Of a stretch of DNA of 39,891 bases, positions 7,640-16,128 are shown one piece after another. Made by a program: the position numbers and the translations under genes. Origin of the DNA: Erythrobacter sp. (lineage in GTDB: Bacteria; Pseudomonadota; Alphaproteobacteria; Sphingomonadales; Sphingomonadaceae); the NCBI GenBank assembly GCA_002695185.1, contig NZOF01000050.1, positions 1-39,891 on the forward strand, in the 5' to 3' direction. Below the pieces are notes generated by a model. That model made no database searches. It was given only the letters and a program-made list of their open reading frames with translations, and was not told the DNA's origin. Position 1 is the first letter of the stretch, and each line of letters starts with the position of its first letter.

Positions 7640-8457
7640 GGACGGTGCCTACAGCATATTGGGGGTGTAATGTCGCTAGGGTACAAGAGAGGGACTCCCT
7701 CGATCAGACACTCGGTTAGCCCACCGGAGCCAGACGACAAATGGGGCCGGCATCGCTGCCGACCCCACTCTCACCGATGCGTGGCCGAGTTCCTTCAACA
7801 CGAGTGTTCAAGGGACACAGACTTGGCATCCGATGTTTCCCCGTCCGGCCATTCGAAAATGGTCTTCAGGTTCGTTCACCGGCGCTCGCACCGGCATCCG
7901 GATCTACCCTCCGCTCGGCCCGGTTTCGGCCGCTTGCGATCCGAGGATCGCTCGCCTGCCTTGCCCAGCCGCGCTTCAACGGGCGGTTCCGCAGCCTGGC
8001 CTTCCACTGCTGGCCGGCGCCTCGAACGATCACATCGCGATCCGGTCCGAGGACCTTTGCGCGGCGCCATCTTCGGCAACCGACCGGGATGGCCCGGCCC
8101 GCAACGAGAAACCTTCGCCCTTCCGTCATCGACCCGCCTTGCGTCCGGCCAAAGGCCTTGGCACCAGGGTCTCGAAAAGCGCGTGGACAGAACCCGCTGC
8201 GTCTTCCCGGTTTCGGAAAGCCCTTGCCTTTCAGATCGTTAGATCATCTTGGTGAGAAGCTTTCTTGGCCGTTCCGATGAGTTGAAGCTGCGCCTGAAGC
8301 AGCGGATTAGCAAGCCGCCGAAGCGCGGGTTATCCACTTTGCGCAGAATTGGCTGTGGATCAGGGTGGATAAGTCCACCGTTTATCGCAATTTTATGCCG
8401 GCAGTGGCGCGGTGCATGAAATCACCGCGTCACTGACACCGCTTAGGCGTAATAATA
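7640..8457. other. Long gap without a convincing gene, between rlpA-like gene and argG
   Basis: About 800 bases. Several overlapping open frames on both strands are rich in Arg, Pro and Ser, have no family resemblance or ribosome binding sites, and look like high-GC noise. Two structures stand out: a hairpin at 7742-7769 (GGGGCCGGCA/TGCCGACCCC type, with one mismatch) that would end a minus-strand transcript, and a cluster of DnaA-box-like sequences at 8330-8373. It could hold an RNA gene or a decayed gene; I could not match it to tmRNA, RNase P RNA or the signal recognition particle RNA. Confidence 0.4.
8330..8373. promoter_or_regulatory. Cluster of three DnaA-box-like sequences
   Basis: TTATCCACT (8330-8338), TGTGGATCA (8354-8362) and GGTGGATAA (8364-8372) each match the TTATCCACA consensus or its complement with one or two changes. 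They lie within 44 bases downstream of argG. Chance occurrence, a datA-like titration site or a minor regulatory cluster are all possible; no origin-type AT-rich unwinding region or dnaA gene is seen here. Confidence 0.3.
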
Positions 8458-9672
8458 TTACCGGTCGCGCTTGGCGAGCAGGCGCAGGCGCAGGGCGTTG
8501 AGCTTGATGAAGCCTTCTGCATCCTTCTGGTCGTAGGCGCCCGCGTCATCCTCGAACGTCACATGCGCTTCGGAATAGAGCGAGTTGTCCGACTTGCGGC
8601 CGACAACCATGGCGTTGCCCTTGTAGAGCTTGAGCCGCACCACGCCGTTTACCTTTTCTTGGCTCAGATCGACCGCCGCCTGCAGCATTTCGCGCTCGGG
8701 GCTGAACCACAGGCCGTTGTAAATCAGCTCGGCATAGCGCGGCATCAGCTCGTCCTTGAGATGCGCTGCGCCGCGATCGAGCGTGATCTGCTCGATCCCG
8801 CGATGGGCGCGAGCATAGATCTCGCCGCCCGGCGTCTCGTACATTCCGCGGCTCTTCATGCCCACGAAGCGGTTCTCGACCAGATCGAGGCGGCCAATGC
8901 CGTGAGTGCGGCCCAGATCGTTCAGCGCGGCGAGCAGGGTTGCCGGGCTCATCGCCTCGCCATTGAGCGATACGCCGTCGCCCTTCTCGAAGCCGATCTC
9001 GATATATTCGGGCGTGTCGGGCGCATCTTCGGGATGGTCGGTGCGCGAATAGACATAGTCGGGCGTCTCTTCCCAAGGATCCTCGAGCACCTTGCCCTCG
9101 GACGAGGTGTGCAACAGGTTCGCATCGGTCGAGAACGGGCTTTCGCCGCGCTTGTCCTTGGGCACGGCGATCTGATGCTCTTCGGCCCAGGCGATCAGCG
9201 CGGTGCGGCTCGTCAGGTCCCATTCGCGCCACGGGGCGATCACCTTGATGTCCGGATCGAGCGCATAGGCAGACAGTTCGAAGCGCACCTGGTCATTGCC
9301 CTTGCCGGTTGCGCCATGCGCGATGGCATCGGCGCCGGTTTCATGCGCGATTTCGACGAGCCGCTTGGAAATCAGCGGGCGCGCGATGCTGGTGCCGAGC
9401 AGGTAATCGCCTTCGTAGCGGGCGTTGGCGCGCATCATCGGGAAGACGAAATCGCGCACGAATTCCTCGCGCAGGTCTTCGATGAAGATGTGCTGGTCGG
9501 GAATGCCCATATTGCGCGCCTTTTCACGCGCCGGTTCGATTTCCTCTCCCTGGCCGAGATCGGCGGTGAAGGTCACGACCTCCAGCCCGCGCTCCACTTC
9601 GAGCCACTTGGCGATGACGGAAGTATCGAGACCGCCGGAATAGGCGAGGACGACGCGCTTGATATCGGACAT
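8458..9672 (-). CDS. argG: Argininosuccinate synthase
   Basis: ArgG joins citrulline and aspartate with ATP to give argininosuccinate, the seventh step of arginine synthesis, in the cytoplasm. The N-terminus [14 protein letters not shown] is the ATP pyrophosphatase P-loop (SGGLDTS at residues 12-18), and the aspartate/citrulline segment [26 protein letters not shown] and the C-terminal YEAHVT-type region ([11 protein letters not shown]) are present. The 404-residue length is normal for the family. The start at 9672 (MSDIKR) is preferred over the ATG six bases upstream because AGAAGGT lies seven bases before it. The gene stands alone; upstream is a 250-base region shared divergently with the acyltransferase gene. 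Confidence 0.97.
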   Translation of the reverse strand: MSDIKRVVLAYSGGLDTSVIAKWLEVERGLEVVTFTADLGQGEEIEPAREKARNMGIPDQHIFIEDLREEFVRDFVFPMMRANARYEGDYLLGTSIARPLISKRLVEIAHETGADAIAHGATGKGNDQVRFELSAYALDPDIKVIAPWREWDLTSRTALIAWAEEHQIAVPKDKRGESPFSTDANLLHTSSEGKVLEDPWEETPDYVYSRTDHPEDAPDTPEYIEIGFEKGDGVSLNGEAMSPATLLAALNDLGRTHGIGRLDLVENRFVGMKSRGMYETPGGEIYARAHRGIEQITLDRGAAHLKDELMPRYAELIYNGLWFSPEREMLQAAVDLSQEKVNGVVRLKLYKGNAMVVGRKSDNSLYSEAHVTFEDDAGAYDQKDAEGFIKLNALRLRLLAKRDR

Positions 9673-9925
9673 GGGCATACCTTCTGTGAATTCGCCGCGC
9701 CGCTAGCAGGGCGGGGCCATGCGAGCAATAAAGACGCGCTTGGCCATAAACAAATACGGCCGGTTTCAATGCACGATGAGAAAGAACCACCAAGGCGCTA
9801 TCCATCCGCAGCCATGTAGGAAAACGATAAATCGCCTCCAGTAACAAATTGCGCAACTACTGGATTGTTAAGTATTCGAGCCTAAATCTTCTGCCGGACG
9901 GATGGAGAGAAGGGGCAATACTACC
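9673..9925. other. Divergent intergenic region argG / acyltransferase
   Basis: Both flanking genes start from here, so it must hold two promoters, though I cannot assign clear boxes. At 9814-9824 the sequence TGTAGGAAAAC resembles one end of the miniature element seen at 13705 and 17308, but no partner end is near. Confidence 0.4.
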
Positions 9926-11239
9926 ATGTGGAACAAGGCGAAGTCGCTGGCGGAGCAGGCGCCGCCGGAACGCAATCGCTATGTCGATTTCCTGCGCGCC
10001 CTGTCGATCCTTGCGGTGGTGGTCGGCCACTGGCTGGTCGCAGCCCCCTATATCGGCAGCGACGGCGAGGTGGTTGGCGGGCACCTGCTCGGCATCTTGC
10101 CGTGGACGCAGTGGCTCACTTGGGGCTTCCAGGTCATGCCGATCTTCTTCCTCGTCGGCGGCTATTCCAACGGGGTGAGCTGGTCGTCGACCCGCGCGAA
10201 GAACGGCCATTATTCGGACTGGTTCGCCAGTCGTATCCAGCGCCTGATCAATCCCGTCTTCCCCGTGCTGCTGGTGTGGGGCCTGTTTGCCTTTCTCGCC
10301 ACCCAGGCCGGGATGGGCCGTGCGACCGTGCGCATGGCGGTGGAGCTGGCGCTGGTGCCGGTGTGGTTCCTCGCCGTGTATCTGCTGGTGACCGCGCTGG
10401 CGCCGTTCACGTGGCGGCTGTGGGAAAAGCTCGGCTTTGCGAGCGTGGGCGTTTTCGCGGCTGCCGCCGTGGTGGTCGACGTGCTGACCTTTGCGCTGGA
10501 CGTGCCTTATGTGAATTTCCTCAATTTCATCTTCGTCTGGGTGGGCATCCATCAGCTCGGCTATGCCTGGCAGCAGGGACGCATCGGGCAGGGCAGGGCG
10601 CTCGCACTGTTCCTCGGCGGGCTCGCGGTGCTGATCGGCATTACCGTATACGGCCCCTATCCCATCGCCATGATCGGCGTGCCGGGGGCCGAGATCACCA
10701 ATTCCATGCCGCCTACGCTGGCCCTTCTTGCACTGGGAGTGACCCAGACAGGCCTGGTGCTCGCGTTGGAGCACTGGGGCCGCAAGCTGCTCGACAACCT
10801 CACGTTGTGGACGGCGACAGTGCTGATGAACGGCATGATCATGACCGTCTATCTGTGGCATCTCACCGCCTATGTGCTGGTGATGGTGGCCGCATGGCTC
10901 GGCGGCGGGATCGGTCTGCGCATGGCTCCGGGAAGCGCAGAGTGGTGGTGGGCGCGGCCGGTCTGGTTCGCGCTCTATATCGCGGTGCTGCTGCCGCTGA
11001 TCGCTCTCTTCGCGCGTTACGAGCGGGGAATGGGGGCGGCGAAGCGGGACACGCCCGTGCCGCACCTGCGCCTCGTGATCGGCATGATCGCGATCTGTAT
11101 CGGCCTTGCAATGACTGCGGCGATCAGCATCGCCAGCCCCGAGGGGGTCACGGGTGTGCGCCTATGGGTAGTGGCGCTGCCGTTCGTGGGGGCGGCACTC
11201 GTGGGGTTTGGGCCGGTTTATCGCTGGGCGCGGGGGTAG
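9926..11239 (+). CDS. Acyltransferase family 3 integral membrane protein
   Basis: Acyltransferase-3 proteins move acetyl or other acyl groups to sugars or lipids on the cell surface. The signature is at the N-terminus: RNRYVDFLRALSILAVVVGHWL, with the conserved Arg-Asp...Arg and the catalytic His, followed by about ten hydrophobic segments (for example QVMPIFFLVGGYSNG, FALSV-type stretches, and MIMTVYLWHLTAYVLVMVAA). The first ATG in frame is at 9902; 9926 (MWNKAKSLAEQ) was chosen because a GAGAAGGGG site precedes it, though at a rather long spacing, so the start is uncertain. The substrate cannot be told: nothing next to it encodes glycan synthesis. The product has 437 residues. Confidence 0.85.
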   Translation: MWNKAKSLAEQAPPERNRYVDFLRALSILAVVVGHWLVAAPYIGSDGEVVGGHLLGILPWTQWLTWGFQVMPIFFLVGGYSNGVSWSSTRAKNGHYSDWFASRIQRLINPVFPVLLVWGLFAFLATQAGMGRATVRMAVELALVPVWFLAVYLLVTALAPFTWRLWEKLGFASVGVFAAAAVVVDVLTFALDVPYVNFLNFIFVWVGIHQLGYAWQQGRIGQGRALALFLGGLAVLIGITVYGPYPIAMIGVPGAEITNSMPPTLALLALGVTQTGLVLALEHWGRKLLDNLTLWTATVLMNGMIMTVYLWHLTAYVLVMVAAWLGGGIGLRMAPGSAEWWWARPVWFALYIAVLLPLIALFARYERGMGAAKRDTPVPHLRLVIGMIAICIGLAMTAAISIASPEGVTGVRLWVVALPFVGAALVGFGPVYRWARG

Positions 11240-11298
11240 TCTGAGTTCGCGACTGGGGGAGGGTTCCGAGCAGTTGCATGTTCTCCATCCCCAACCGA

Positions 11299-11412
11299 GT
11301 CATTGCGAGGAGCGGAGCGACGCGGCAATCGATGGAGCTGAGGTTGAGAACTGTGAGCGGGTTGAGTGACGCGCCGTCGCTAGATGGATTGCTTCGCCAC
11401 GCTCGCAATGAC
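11299..11412. repeat. Palindromic repeat unit A (about 114 bp)
   Basis: The unit begins GTCATTGCGAGGAGCGGAGC and ends GCTCGCAATGAC, so its two ends are inverted repeats of about 30 bases around a less conserved middle. It belongs to a family with at least five full copies in the window. Such palindromic elements with TCATTGCGAG ends are widespread dispersed repeats in proteobacteria. Confidence 0.85.
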
Positions 11413-11460
11413 GGGGAAATTCTGGGACTAATCAGCGGATGGCGCGCGCCTTAAACTCTC

Positions 11461-11573
11461 GTCATTGCGAGGAGCGAAGCGACGTGGCAATCCATGGCAC
11501 CAGCGTTCGAATTGTGAGCGGCTTAAGTGATGCACCGTCGCGTGATGGATTGCTTCGCTGCGCTCGCAATGAC
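11461..11573. repeat. Palindromic repeat unit B (about 113 bp)
   Basis: Ends GTCATTGCGAGGAGCGAAGC and CGCTCGCAATGAC are inverted repeats as in unit A; the middle shares AATTGTGAGCGGCTTAAGTG with unit A's GAACTGTGAGCGGGTTGAGT. It lies just past the stop of the first cfa gene (minus strand), so that gene's transcript may run into it. Confidence 0.85.
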
Positions 11574-11607
11574 GATAGAAGGCGTGGGAGAGCGCTCGCC
11601 AGACCAA

Positions 11608-12852
11608 CTACCCCAGCAACCGCTCTTCCTCCTCACCCATATACCCTCGCGTAATAGGCAGCGCGTGGCGGTTGCGGGCGAACTGGATCTGGTAATTGCA
11701 CATGCCGCCGAACTCGAAGACCGTCGCCGCGCCTGCCAGATAGAACAGCCACATGCGATAGAACCTCTCGTCGTAAAGCGCGAGGATCTGTTCGCGATTG
11801 GCGATGCAGTTGGCGTACCAGCAGCGCAGGGTCTTGCCGTAATGCAGGCGCAGCGTTTCCACATCGGTGGCGATGAGCCGGGATTTCTCGCTCGCCGCGA
11901 CCGTTTCCGACAGGGCGGGGATGTAGCCGCCGGGGAAGATGTATTTGCGCGTGAAAGCGTCGGTCGATCCGGGTGATCCCATCCGGCCGATCGTATGGAC
12001 CAGCATGGCCCCGTCATCGGTGAGAAGGTTGGCGCAGCAGCGGAAGAATTCCTCGAACTGGGGCTGGCCCACATGTTCGAACATGCCCACGCTCACGATG
12101 CGGTCGAACTTGCGCCCTGCGGCGGCGAAATCGCGGTAATCGACCAGTTCGATGCTGACCTTGTCGGCGACCCCGGCTTTCTCCACCCGTTCGCGTGCAA
12201 GCTGGTGCTGTTCCTCCGACAGCGTGATACCGGTGACTTTCACATCGTAATTCTGCGCCAGATAGATCGCCATGCCGCCCCAGCCGCAGCCGATATCGAG
12301 CACGCTGTCGCCATCTCGCAGCATCAGTTTCGCCGCGATATGGGCCAGCTTGGCGCGCTGCGCCTCGGCCAGCGTCATGTCGTCTGACGGCCAGTAGGCG
12401 CAGCTGTATTGCCAGTGCTCGTCATCCAGCATCAGGGCGTAGAAATCATTCCCGATGTCGTAATGATGCGCGACATTGTTCTTCGAACGGACGGCATCGT
12501 TGACCTTTTCCGCAGCACCGGTGACCTTCCTGAAAAGGCGGCGGCTGAGGCGCGGCTTGGGCAGATCGCCGCCCCGATCCCACGCATTATTGGCGCGCAG
12601 CAAGGTCACGAGGCCCATCACGTCGCCTTTCTCGATGACCAGCCGCCCGTCCATATAGGTCTCCGCCGCCCCAAGCCGCGGATCGAGCACCACGTCGCGC
12701 GGCACGCGGTCGTCGGTCAGGCGTAGCACGATTTCGGGAAAGCCCTCGGCGGATTGCCCGAAGGTATCGGCGCTGCCGTCGGCATAGACGACGCCCAGCC
12801 GGCCCCGCCTTACGCCGCGCTGGAGGAACTTGCGGAAGAGGGTCTTGCTCAT
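11608..12852 (-). CDS. cfa: Cyclopropane-fatty-acyl-phospholipid synthase, canonical paralogue
   Basis: The enzyme transfers a methylene group from S-adenosylmethionine to the double bond of unsaturated acyl chains in membrane phospholipids. The 414-residue product has an N-terminal lipid-binding region, the HHYDIGNDFY motif (H130, D132), the QYSCAYW motif with the active-site-region cysteine C151, the SAM-binding loop LDIGCGWGG (185-193), the catalytic-site Glu in MFEHVG (E259) and His in VHTIG (H286). All residues known to line the bicarbonate/active site in the E. coli enzyme have counterparts, so it should be active. An AGGCAGG site precedes the ATG. It is flanked on both sides by palindromic repeats and stands alone; a diverged paralogue lies 1 kb upstream (13884-15173). 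Confidence 0.93.
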   Translation of the reverse strand: MSKTLFRKFLQRGVRRGRLGVVYADGSADTFGQSAEGFPEIVLRLTDDRVPRDVVLDPRLGAAETYMDGRLVIEKGDVMGLVTLLRANNAWDRGGDLPKPRLSRRLFRKVTGAAEKVNDAVRSKNNVAHHYDIGNDFYALMLDDEHWQYSCAYWPSDDMTLAEAQRAKLAHIAAKLMLRDGDSVLDIGCGWGGMAIYLAQNYDVKVTGITLSEEQHQLARERVEKAGVADKVSIELVDYRDFAAAGRKFDRIVSVGMFEHVGQPQFEEFFRCCANLLTDDGAMLVHTIGRMGSPGSTDAFTRKYIFPGGYIPALSETVAASEKSRLIATDVETLRLHYGKTLRCWYANCIANREQILALYDERFYRMWLFYLAGAATVFEFGGMCNYQIQFARNRHALPITRGYMGEEEERLLG

Positions 12853-12973
12853 GGGTAACCTGCCTGGAGAGTGATCTTGGAGGTTAGCTAATTACCGTGA
12901 TGCAATTTTGCGAGACTGGAATTGGGGTCGCGGTGGCTCGGGAGTGGAAGACCCTTACCCCTGCGTGTGGTGG

Positions 12974-13014
12974 CGACGTCTCACGATGGATTGCCGCGCT
13001 TCGCTCAGAATGAC
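12974..13014. repeat. Right half of a palindromic repeat unit
   Basis: GATGGATTGCCGCGCTTCGC followed by TCAGAATGAC matches the right end of the repeat family. The left half is missing or decayed. With the following spacer and unit C it forms the first member of a tandem duplication (about 12974-13243 and 13370-13638). Confidence 0.65.
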
Positions 13015-13133
13015 TCGGAGGGGCGGCGTTGTGCCTTCCAGGGTCGGTGCAGGTCGAGCGGCATTCGTCGATATCGTGCGCAACCAAGCTCCATACCACG
13101 GCCCTTCATGCGAAGTACCCACTCACAAACCAC

Positions 13134-13243
13134 GTCATTGCGAGCGGAGCGAAGCAATCCAACGTACAACATCTCGTGAGCAGCGACCTCTGCTGAGTGC
13201 GGCGCCGTCACTCCATGGATTGCCGCGCTTCGCTCGCAATGAC
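13134..13243. repeat. Palindromic repeat unit C (about 110 bp)
   Basis: Ends GTCATTGCGAGCGGAGCGAA and CGCTCGCAATGAC are inverted repeats. The internal part GCGACCTCTGCTGAGTG and GCCGTCACTCCATGGATTG is nearly the same in unit E, about 395 bases further on. Confidence 0.85.
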
Positions 13244-13295
13244 TGGGGCTATGATGGATGGTCTTCACGTCCAAGGCTAAGTCACCCCTAGGTCC

Positions 13296-13407
13296 GTCAT
13301 TGCGAGGAGCGAAGCGACGCGGCAATCCATTGGAATGGTGCAGATGCACGATAATTTCGGCTAGAAATCCGTCGCACGGTGGATTGCTTCGCGTTGCCCG
13401 CAATGAC
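13296..13407. repeat. Palindromic repeat unit D (about 112 bp)
   Basis: Starts GTCATTGCGAGGAGCGAAGC and ends TTGCCCGCAATGAC. The middle is different from units C and E, so the ends are conserved better than the core. Confidence 0.8.
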
Positions 13408-13528
13408 ACTGGGAGGGGCGCGTCGTGCCTTTCATGGGCTACGAAGGTCGGGCAGAAATTGCCGGTGTCTTGCGCAACTCAGCTCCATGCCATGGCCCTT
13501 AATGCGAAGTACCCCATTCACAAACTAC

Positions 13529-13638
13529 GTCATTGTGAGCGGAGCGAAGCTATCCATCGTGCAACCTTCAATGCGTAGGGACCTCTGCTGATTGCCGCGC
13601 CGTCACTCCATGGATTACTTCGCTTCGCTCGCAATGAC
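13529..13638. repeat. Palindromic repeat unit E (about 110 bp)
   Basis: Starts GTCATTGTGAGCGGAGCGAA and ends CGCTCGCAATGAC. The 70 bases before it (AGCTCCATGCCATGGCCC, then AATGCGAAGTACCCC) recur before unit C, showing that unit and spacer were duplicated together with a period of about 395 bases. Confidence 0.85.
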
Positions 13639-13704
13639 GGGAAGGGGACGCTCAGCGTGTTTCGTCTTTGCAAATCCCACCCTCGCATGAAGAGGCCAAA
13701 AGCC

Positions 13705-13848
13705 GTTTCCTACACAATGGCGAATCGATATGCCGTAGCCTCGCTCTTTCGCATCGTTGCCTCTTTTCGGCCAAGCCCGCCGGTCCCATTCGCGCCCCAA
13801 AGAAATTACCCACAGGACTGTGCTCCATGTGCTCCATCCTGTAGGATT
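13705..13848 (+). repeat. Miniature inverted-repeat element, copy 2 (about 143 bp)
   Basis: The left end GTTTCCTACA (13705-13714) is complementary to the right end TGTAGGA (13840-13846). The right 45 bases (CAGGACTGTGCTCCATGTGC, then TCCATCCTGTAGGA) match the elements at 17308-17448 (other strand) and 6352-6398. The inner left part is not conserved. No coding capacity is present. Confidence 0.65.
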
Positions 13849-13869
13849 GCCCGAGGGCGGATCCTACAT
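13839..13869. terminator. Strong hairpin after the second cfa gene
   Basis: TGTAGGAT (from 13840) pairs with ATCCTACA, with an inner GCCC/GGGC pairing, forming a long hairpin about 15 bases past the stop of the second cfa gene on the minus strand. No T-run follows in that direction, so its role as terminator is uncertain; it may just be a feature of the overlapping miniature element. Confidence 0.4.
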
Positions 13870-13883
13870 AGCGTCCAGCGCCG

Positions 13884-15173
13884 TCACTCCGCCGCCTGCG
13901 CCTGCGCGAAGCGCCATTCGGGCACCTGATCGGCATCGGCGGCGCGCAGGCGGGCGCTCTCTTCCATGATCCATTCGCGGGTCATGGGGATGGCGCTGCG
14001 GTCCTTCACATAGATCAGCTGCCAGTTGACCATGTCGCCGTGACGGAAGCTCTGTTCGGCCCCGGCGAGGTAATAGAGCCACATGCGGTAGAAGGTCTCG
14101 TCGTACATATCGACGATCTCGGCGCGGTGCTGGACGGTGCGGTTGTACCATTCCTCCAGCGTGTGGCTGTAGTGGAAGCGCATGGCTTCCACATCCATGA
14201 CCTGCCAGCCGAACTGCTCGGACTGGCTGACCAGTTCGGACAGGGCGGGGATGTAGCCGCCGGGGAAGATGTAGGTGCGCGTCCAGGCGTCGGTGAACCC
14301 GGGAGGGCCGGCGCGCCCGCAGCAATGGCTCATCATCACGCCATCGGGTTTGAGCAGGCGGTTGGTGTGCTCGTAGAACTGCGGGTAATGCGGCGTGCCC
14401 ACATGTTCGATCAGGCCGACCGAGCTGATGCGGTCGAAGGTGCCGGTGACATCGCGGTAGTCGGTCAGGCTGAACTTGACCCGGTCGGCCAGCCCCGCTT
14501 CCTCGGCGCGTTCCTGGCAGAACTTGATCTGGTCGGGGGCGAGGGCGACGCCGTGGACCTCCACGTCGTAATGCCGCGCAAGGTAGAGCGCGAAGCCGCC
14601 CCAGCCGCAGCCGATGTCGAGGATGCGTTGGCCGGGCTGGATGTGCAGTTTGGCGGCGAGATGCGCCTTCTTGTCGAGCTGTGCCTTCTCGAGCGAGGTA
14701 CTCTCGGGATCCTCGCGGTAATAGGCCATGGTGTACTGGCGGTCCTCGTCGAGGAAGCGCTCGTAAAGCTCGCGGGTGAGGTTGTAGGTATGCTCCGCGT
14801 TCTTCTTGGCCTTGCCGCGCAGGTTGATGCTGTCGGCCTTGGCGATCAGGCGCTGGGCGGCGGTGCGCAGCTTGCCGTTGGGCTTGAGGCTGCCATCTCC
14901 GGGTTTGCCTGCCTGCTCGGTCACGAAGAGGATGAGGTCGCGAATGTCGTGCGGGGCCTCGACCTTGAGCCAGCCCCACATGAACGCCTCGCCCGCGCCC
15001 ATCTGCGGGTAGCGGGCGATATGGTTGGCGGCCTTCTTGTTGGTCAGCGTGATGCGCAGCGGGGCTTCGGCGCTGTCGCCGGTGCCATAGTCATAGGTCT
15101 TGCCATCATGGTCCGTGACGATCAGGCGTCCCTTGCGGACAGCGGATTTCAGGAACTTGTCGAGTAGCCACAT
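13884..15173 (-). CDS. Diverged cyclopropane-fatty-acyl-phospholipid synthase-like SAM methyltransferase
   Basis: The 429-residue product aligns with the canonical enzyme at 11608-12852 along its length: SAM loop LDIGCGWGG (185-193), IEHVG with the conserved Glu, a His in MSHCCG, YIFPGGYIPALSE and YRMWLYYLAG. Two active-site motifs differ. HHYDIGNDFY is replaced by EHTYNLTRELY, losing the Asp, Gly and Asn, and QYSCAYW is replaced by QYTMAYY, with Met149 in place of the cysteine. It may therefore methylate a different lipid position or substrate, or form a branched or furan-type product; this is inference. An SDR gene lies 76 bases upstream on the same strand, so both may be in one operon. No good ribosome binding site is visible except a weak purine stretch before MWLLDK. 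Confidence 0.85.
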   Translation of the reverse strand: MWLLDKFLKSAVRKGRLIVTDHDGKTYDYGTGDSAEAPLRITLTNKKAANHIARYPQMGAGEAFMWGWLKVEAPHDIRDLILFVTEQAGKPGDGSLKPNGKLRTAAQRLIAKADSINLRGKAKKNAEHTYNLTRELYERFLDEDRQYTMAYYREDPESTSLEKAQLDKKAHLAAKLHIQPGQRILDIGCGWGGFALYLARHYDVEVHGVALAPDQIKFCQERAEEAGLADRVKFSLTDYRDVTGTFDRISSVGLIEHVGTPHYPQFYEHTNRLLKPDGVMMSHCCGRAGPPGFTDAWTRTYIFPGGYIPALSELVSQSEQFGWQVMDVEAMRFHYSHTLEEWYNRTVQHRAEIVDMYDETFYRMWLYYLAGAEQSFRHGDMVNWQLIYVKDRSAIPMTREWIMEESARLRAADADQVPEWRFAQAQAAE

Positions 15174-15249
15174 TGCGAAACGATCCCATCGGTGATTGCG
15201 CCGGGGAGCATGACGATCATCCGGTCCGTGTCAATGCGTTGGGGGCCGG

Positions 15250-16017
15250 CTATCCCGCCTGCTCTCGGGCGAGGTAGATCACGTCGCGCTCCTGCCGCAG
15301 CAGGTGCTGGCCGCTGTCGACATAGAGTGTCTGGCCGCTGGCAAGATGCCCAGAGGCGAGGAACACGGCTGCGTCCGCCACCTCCTCCGCTGTGGTGCGG
15401 CGGCCGAGCAGGTTCATCCGGTGCGACCGTTCTGCCTCTTCGGGGGATTGGTCATGGCTGGCGAGGATGGCGCCGGGGGCGAGGCCGTAGATCCGGTCGT
15501 CTTCCCTAGCCGCACCCATGGCGAGCATGGCGATGGTGGCATCGAGCGCGTGCTTGCTCATGGTATAGCTGAAGAAGTCGGGATTGGGGTTGGCGAGCTT
15601 CTGGTCGGTCACCTGCACCACGTGACGCCCGGCTTTCGACCTTGCGTGCCAGAGATAGGCCTGCGCCAGAAGGGCGGGAGCCCGTGCGTTGATCTGCATC
15701 GCGCGCCGGTTGATCGCCGGGTCTAGCGCGGTCACCTCGTCCGGCTCGAAGACCGAGGCACAGTTGATCAGTGCCCGCCAGTCGGCGAAGCGCGGGGCGA
15801 GCCGCGCCACCATCGCCACCCCGGCGTCATCATCGCACAGGTCGGCGCGAACCGTTTCGGCGCTGCCCAGCTCGGCGGCCAGATCCTCGGCCGCGTCTGC
15901 CGAACGGTTGTAGTGGATCACCACGTGCCATCCGGCCTTCGCGAAGGCGCGCGAGATGGAGCCACCGATCCGTTTCGCTCCGCCGGTAACGAGTACTGCT
16001 GGTCTGTCCTGATCCAT
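15250..16017 (-). CDS. Short-chain dehydrogenase/reductase, pteridine-reductase-like
   Basis: A classical NAD(P)-binding Rossmann enzyme of about 255 residues. The dinucleotide motif TGGAKRIGG is close to residue 15, NCASVF replaces the usual NNAG motif, and the catalytic YTMSK (YxxxK) follows FFS. The Arg in TGGAKRIGG and the NCAS form resemble pteridine reductases and FolM-type dihydromonapterin reductases rather than fatty-acid ketoreductases; a substrate cannot be assigned. The start at 16017 (MDQDRPAVLV) puts the Rossmann strand at the usual position; the ATG at 16029 is an equal alternative, and neither has a strong ribosome binding site. It precedes the diverged cfa gene on the same strand. 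Confidence 0.85.
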   Translation of the reverse strand: MDQDRPAVLVTGGAKRIGGSISRAFAKAGWHVVIHYNRSADAAEDLAAELGSAETVRADLCDDDAGVAMVARLAPRFADWRALINCASVFEPDEVTALDPAINRRAMQINARAPALLAQAYLWHARSKAGRHVVQVTDQKLANPNPDFFSYTMSKHALDATIAMLAMGAAREDDRIYGLAPGAILASHDQSPEEAERSHRMNLLGRRTTAEEVADAAVFLASGHLASGQTLYVDSGQHLLRQERDVIYLAREQAG

Positions 16018-16128
16018 GCCGGCGACCATATCAGCGAGCGCCGCAAAGGGAAGGCGGCTGCTTCATAATGGCGCCGCCACCGGGGGAAAGTAGCGGCGCC
16101 ATCTTCTGCGACCCATCAAAGGCTTGAA

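Noticed and set aside
7670..8280. Plus-strand frames of 140-190 codons
   Set aside because: Three overlapping frames of similar length with Arg/Pro/Ser-rich products, no ribosome binding sites and no family resemblance; expected noise in high-GC DNA.
8563..9819. Plus-strand frame of 418 codons opposite argG
   Set aside because: Shadow of a canonical 404-residue ArgG with complete motifs.
9857..11065. Minus-strand frame of 402 codons rich in His, Gln and Arg opposite the acyltransferase gene
   Set aside because: It is a high-GC shadow; the plus strand has clear membrane segments and the acyltransferase-3 motif.
11299..13638. Possible CRISPR array in the repeats around cfa
   Set aside because: Units are 110-114 bp palindromic elements with unequal spacing and no cas genes; they do not have the short direct repeat and regular spacer form of CRISPR.
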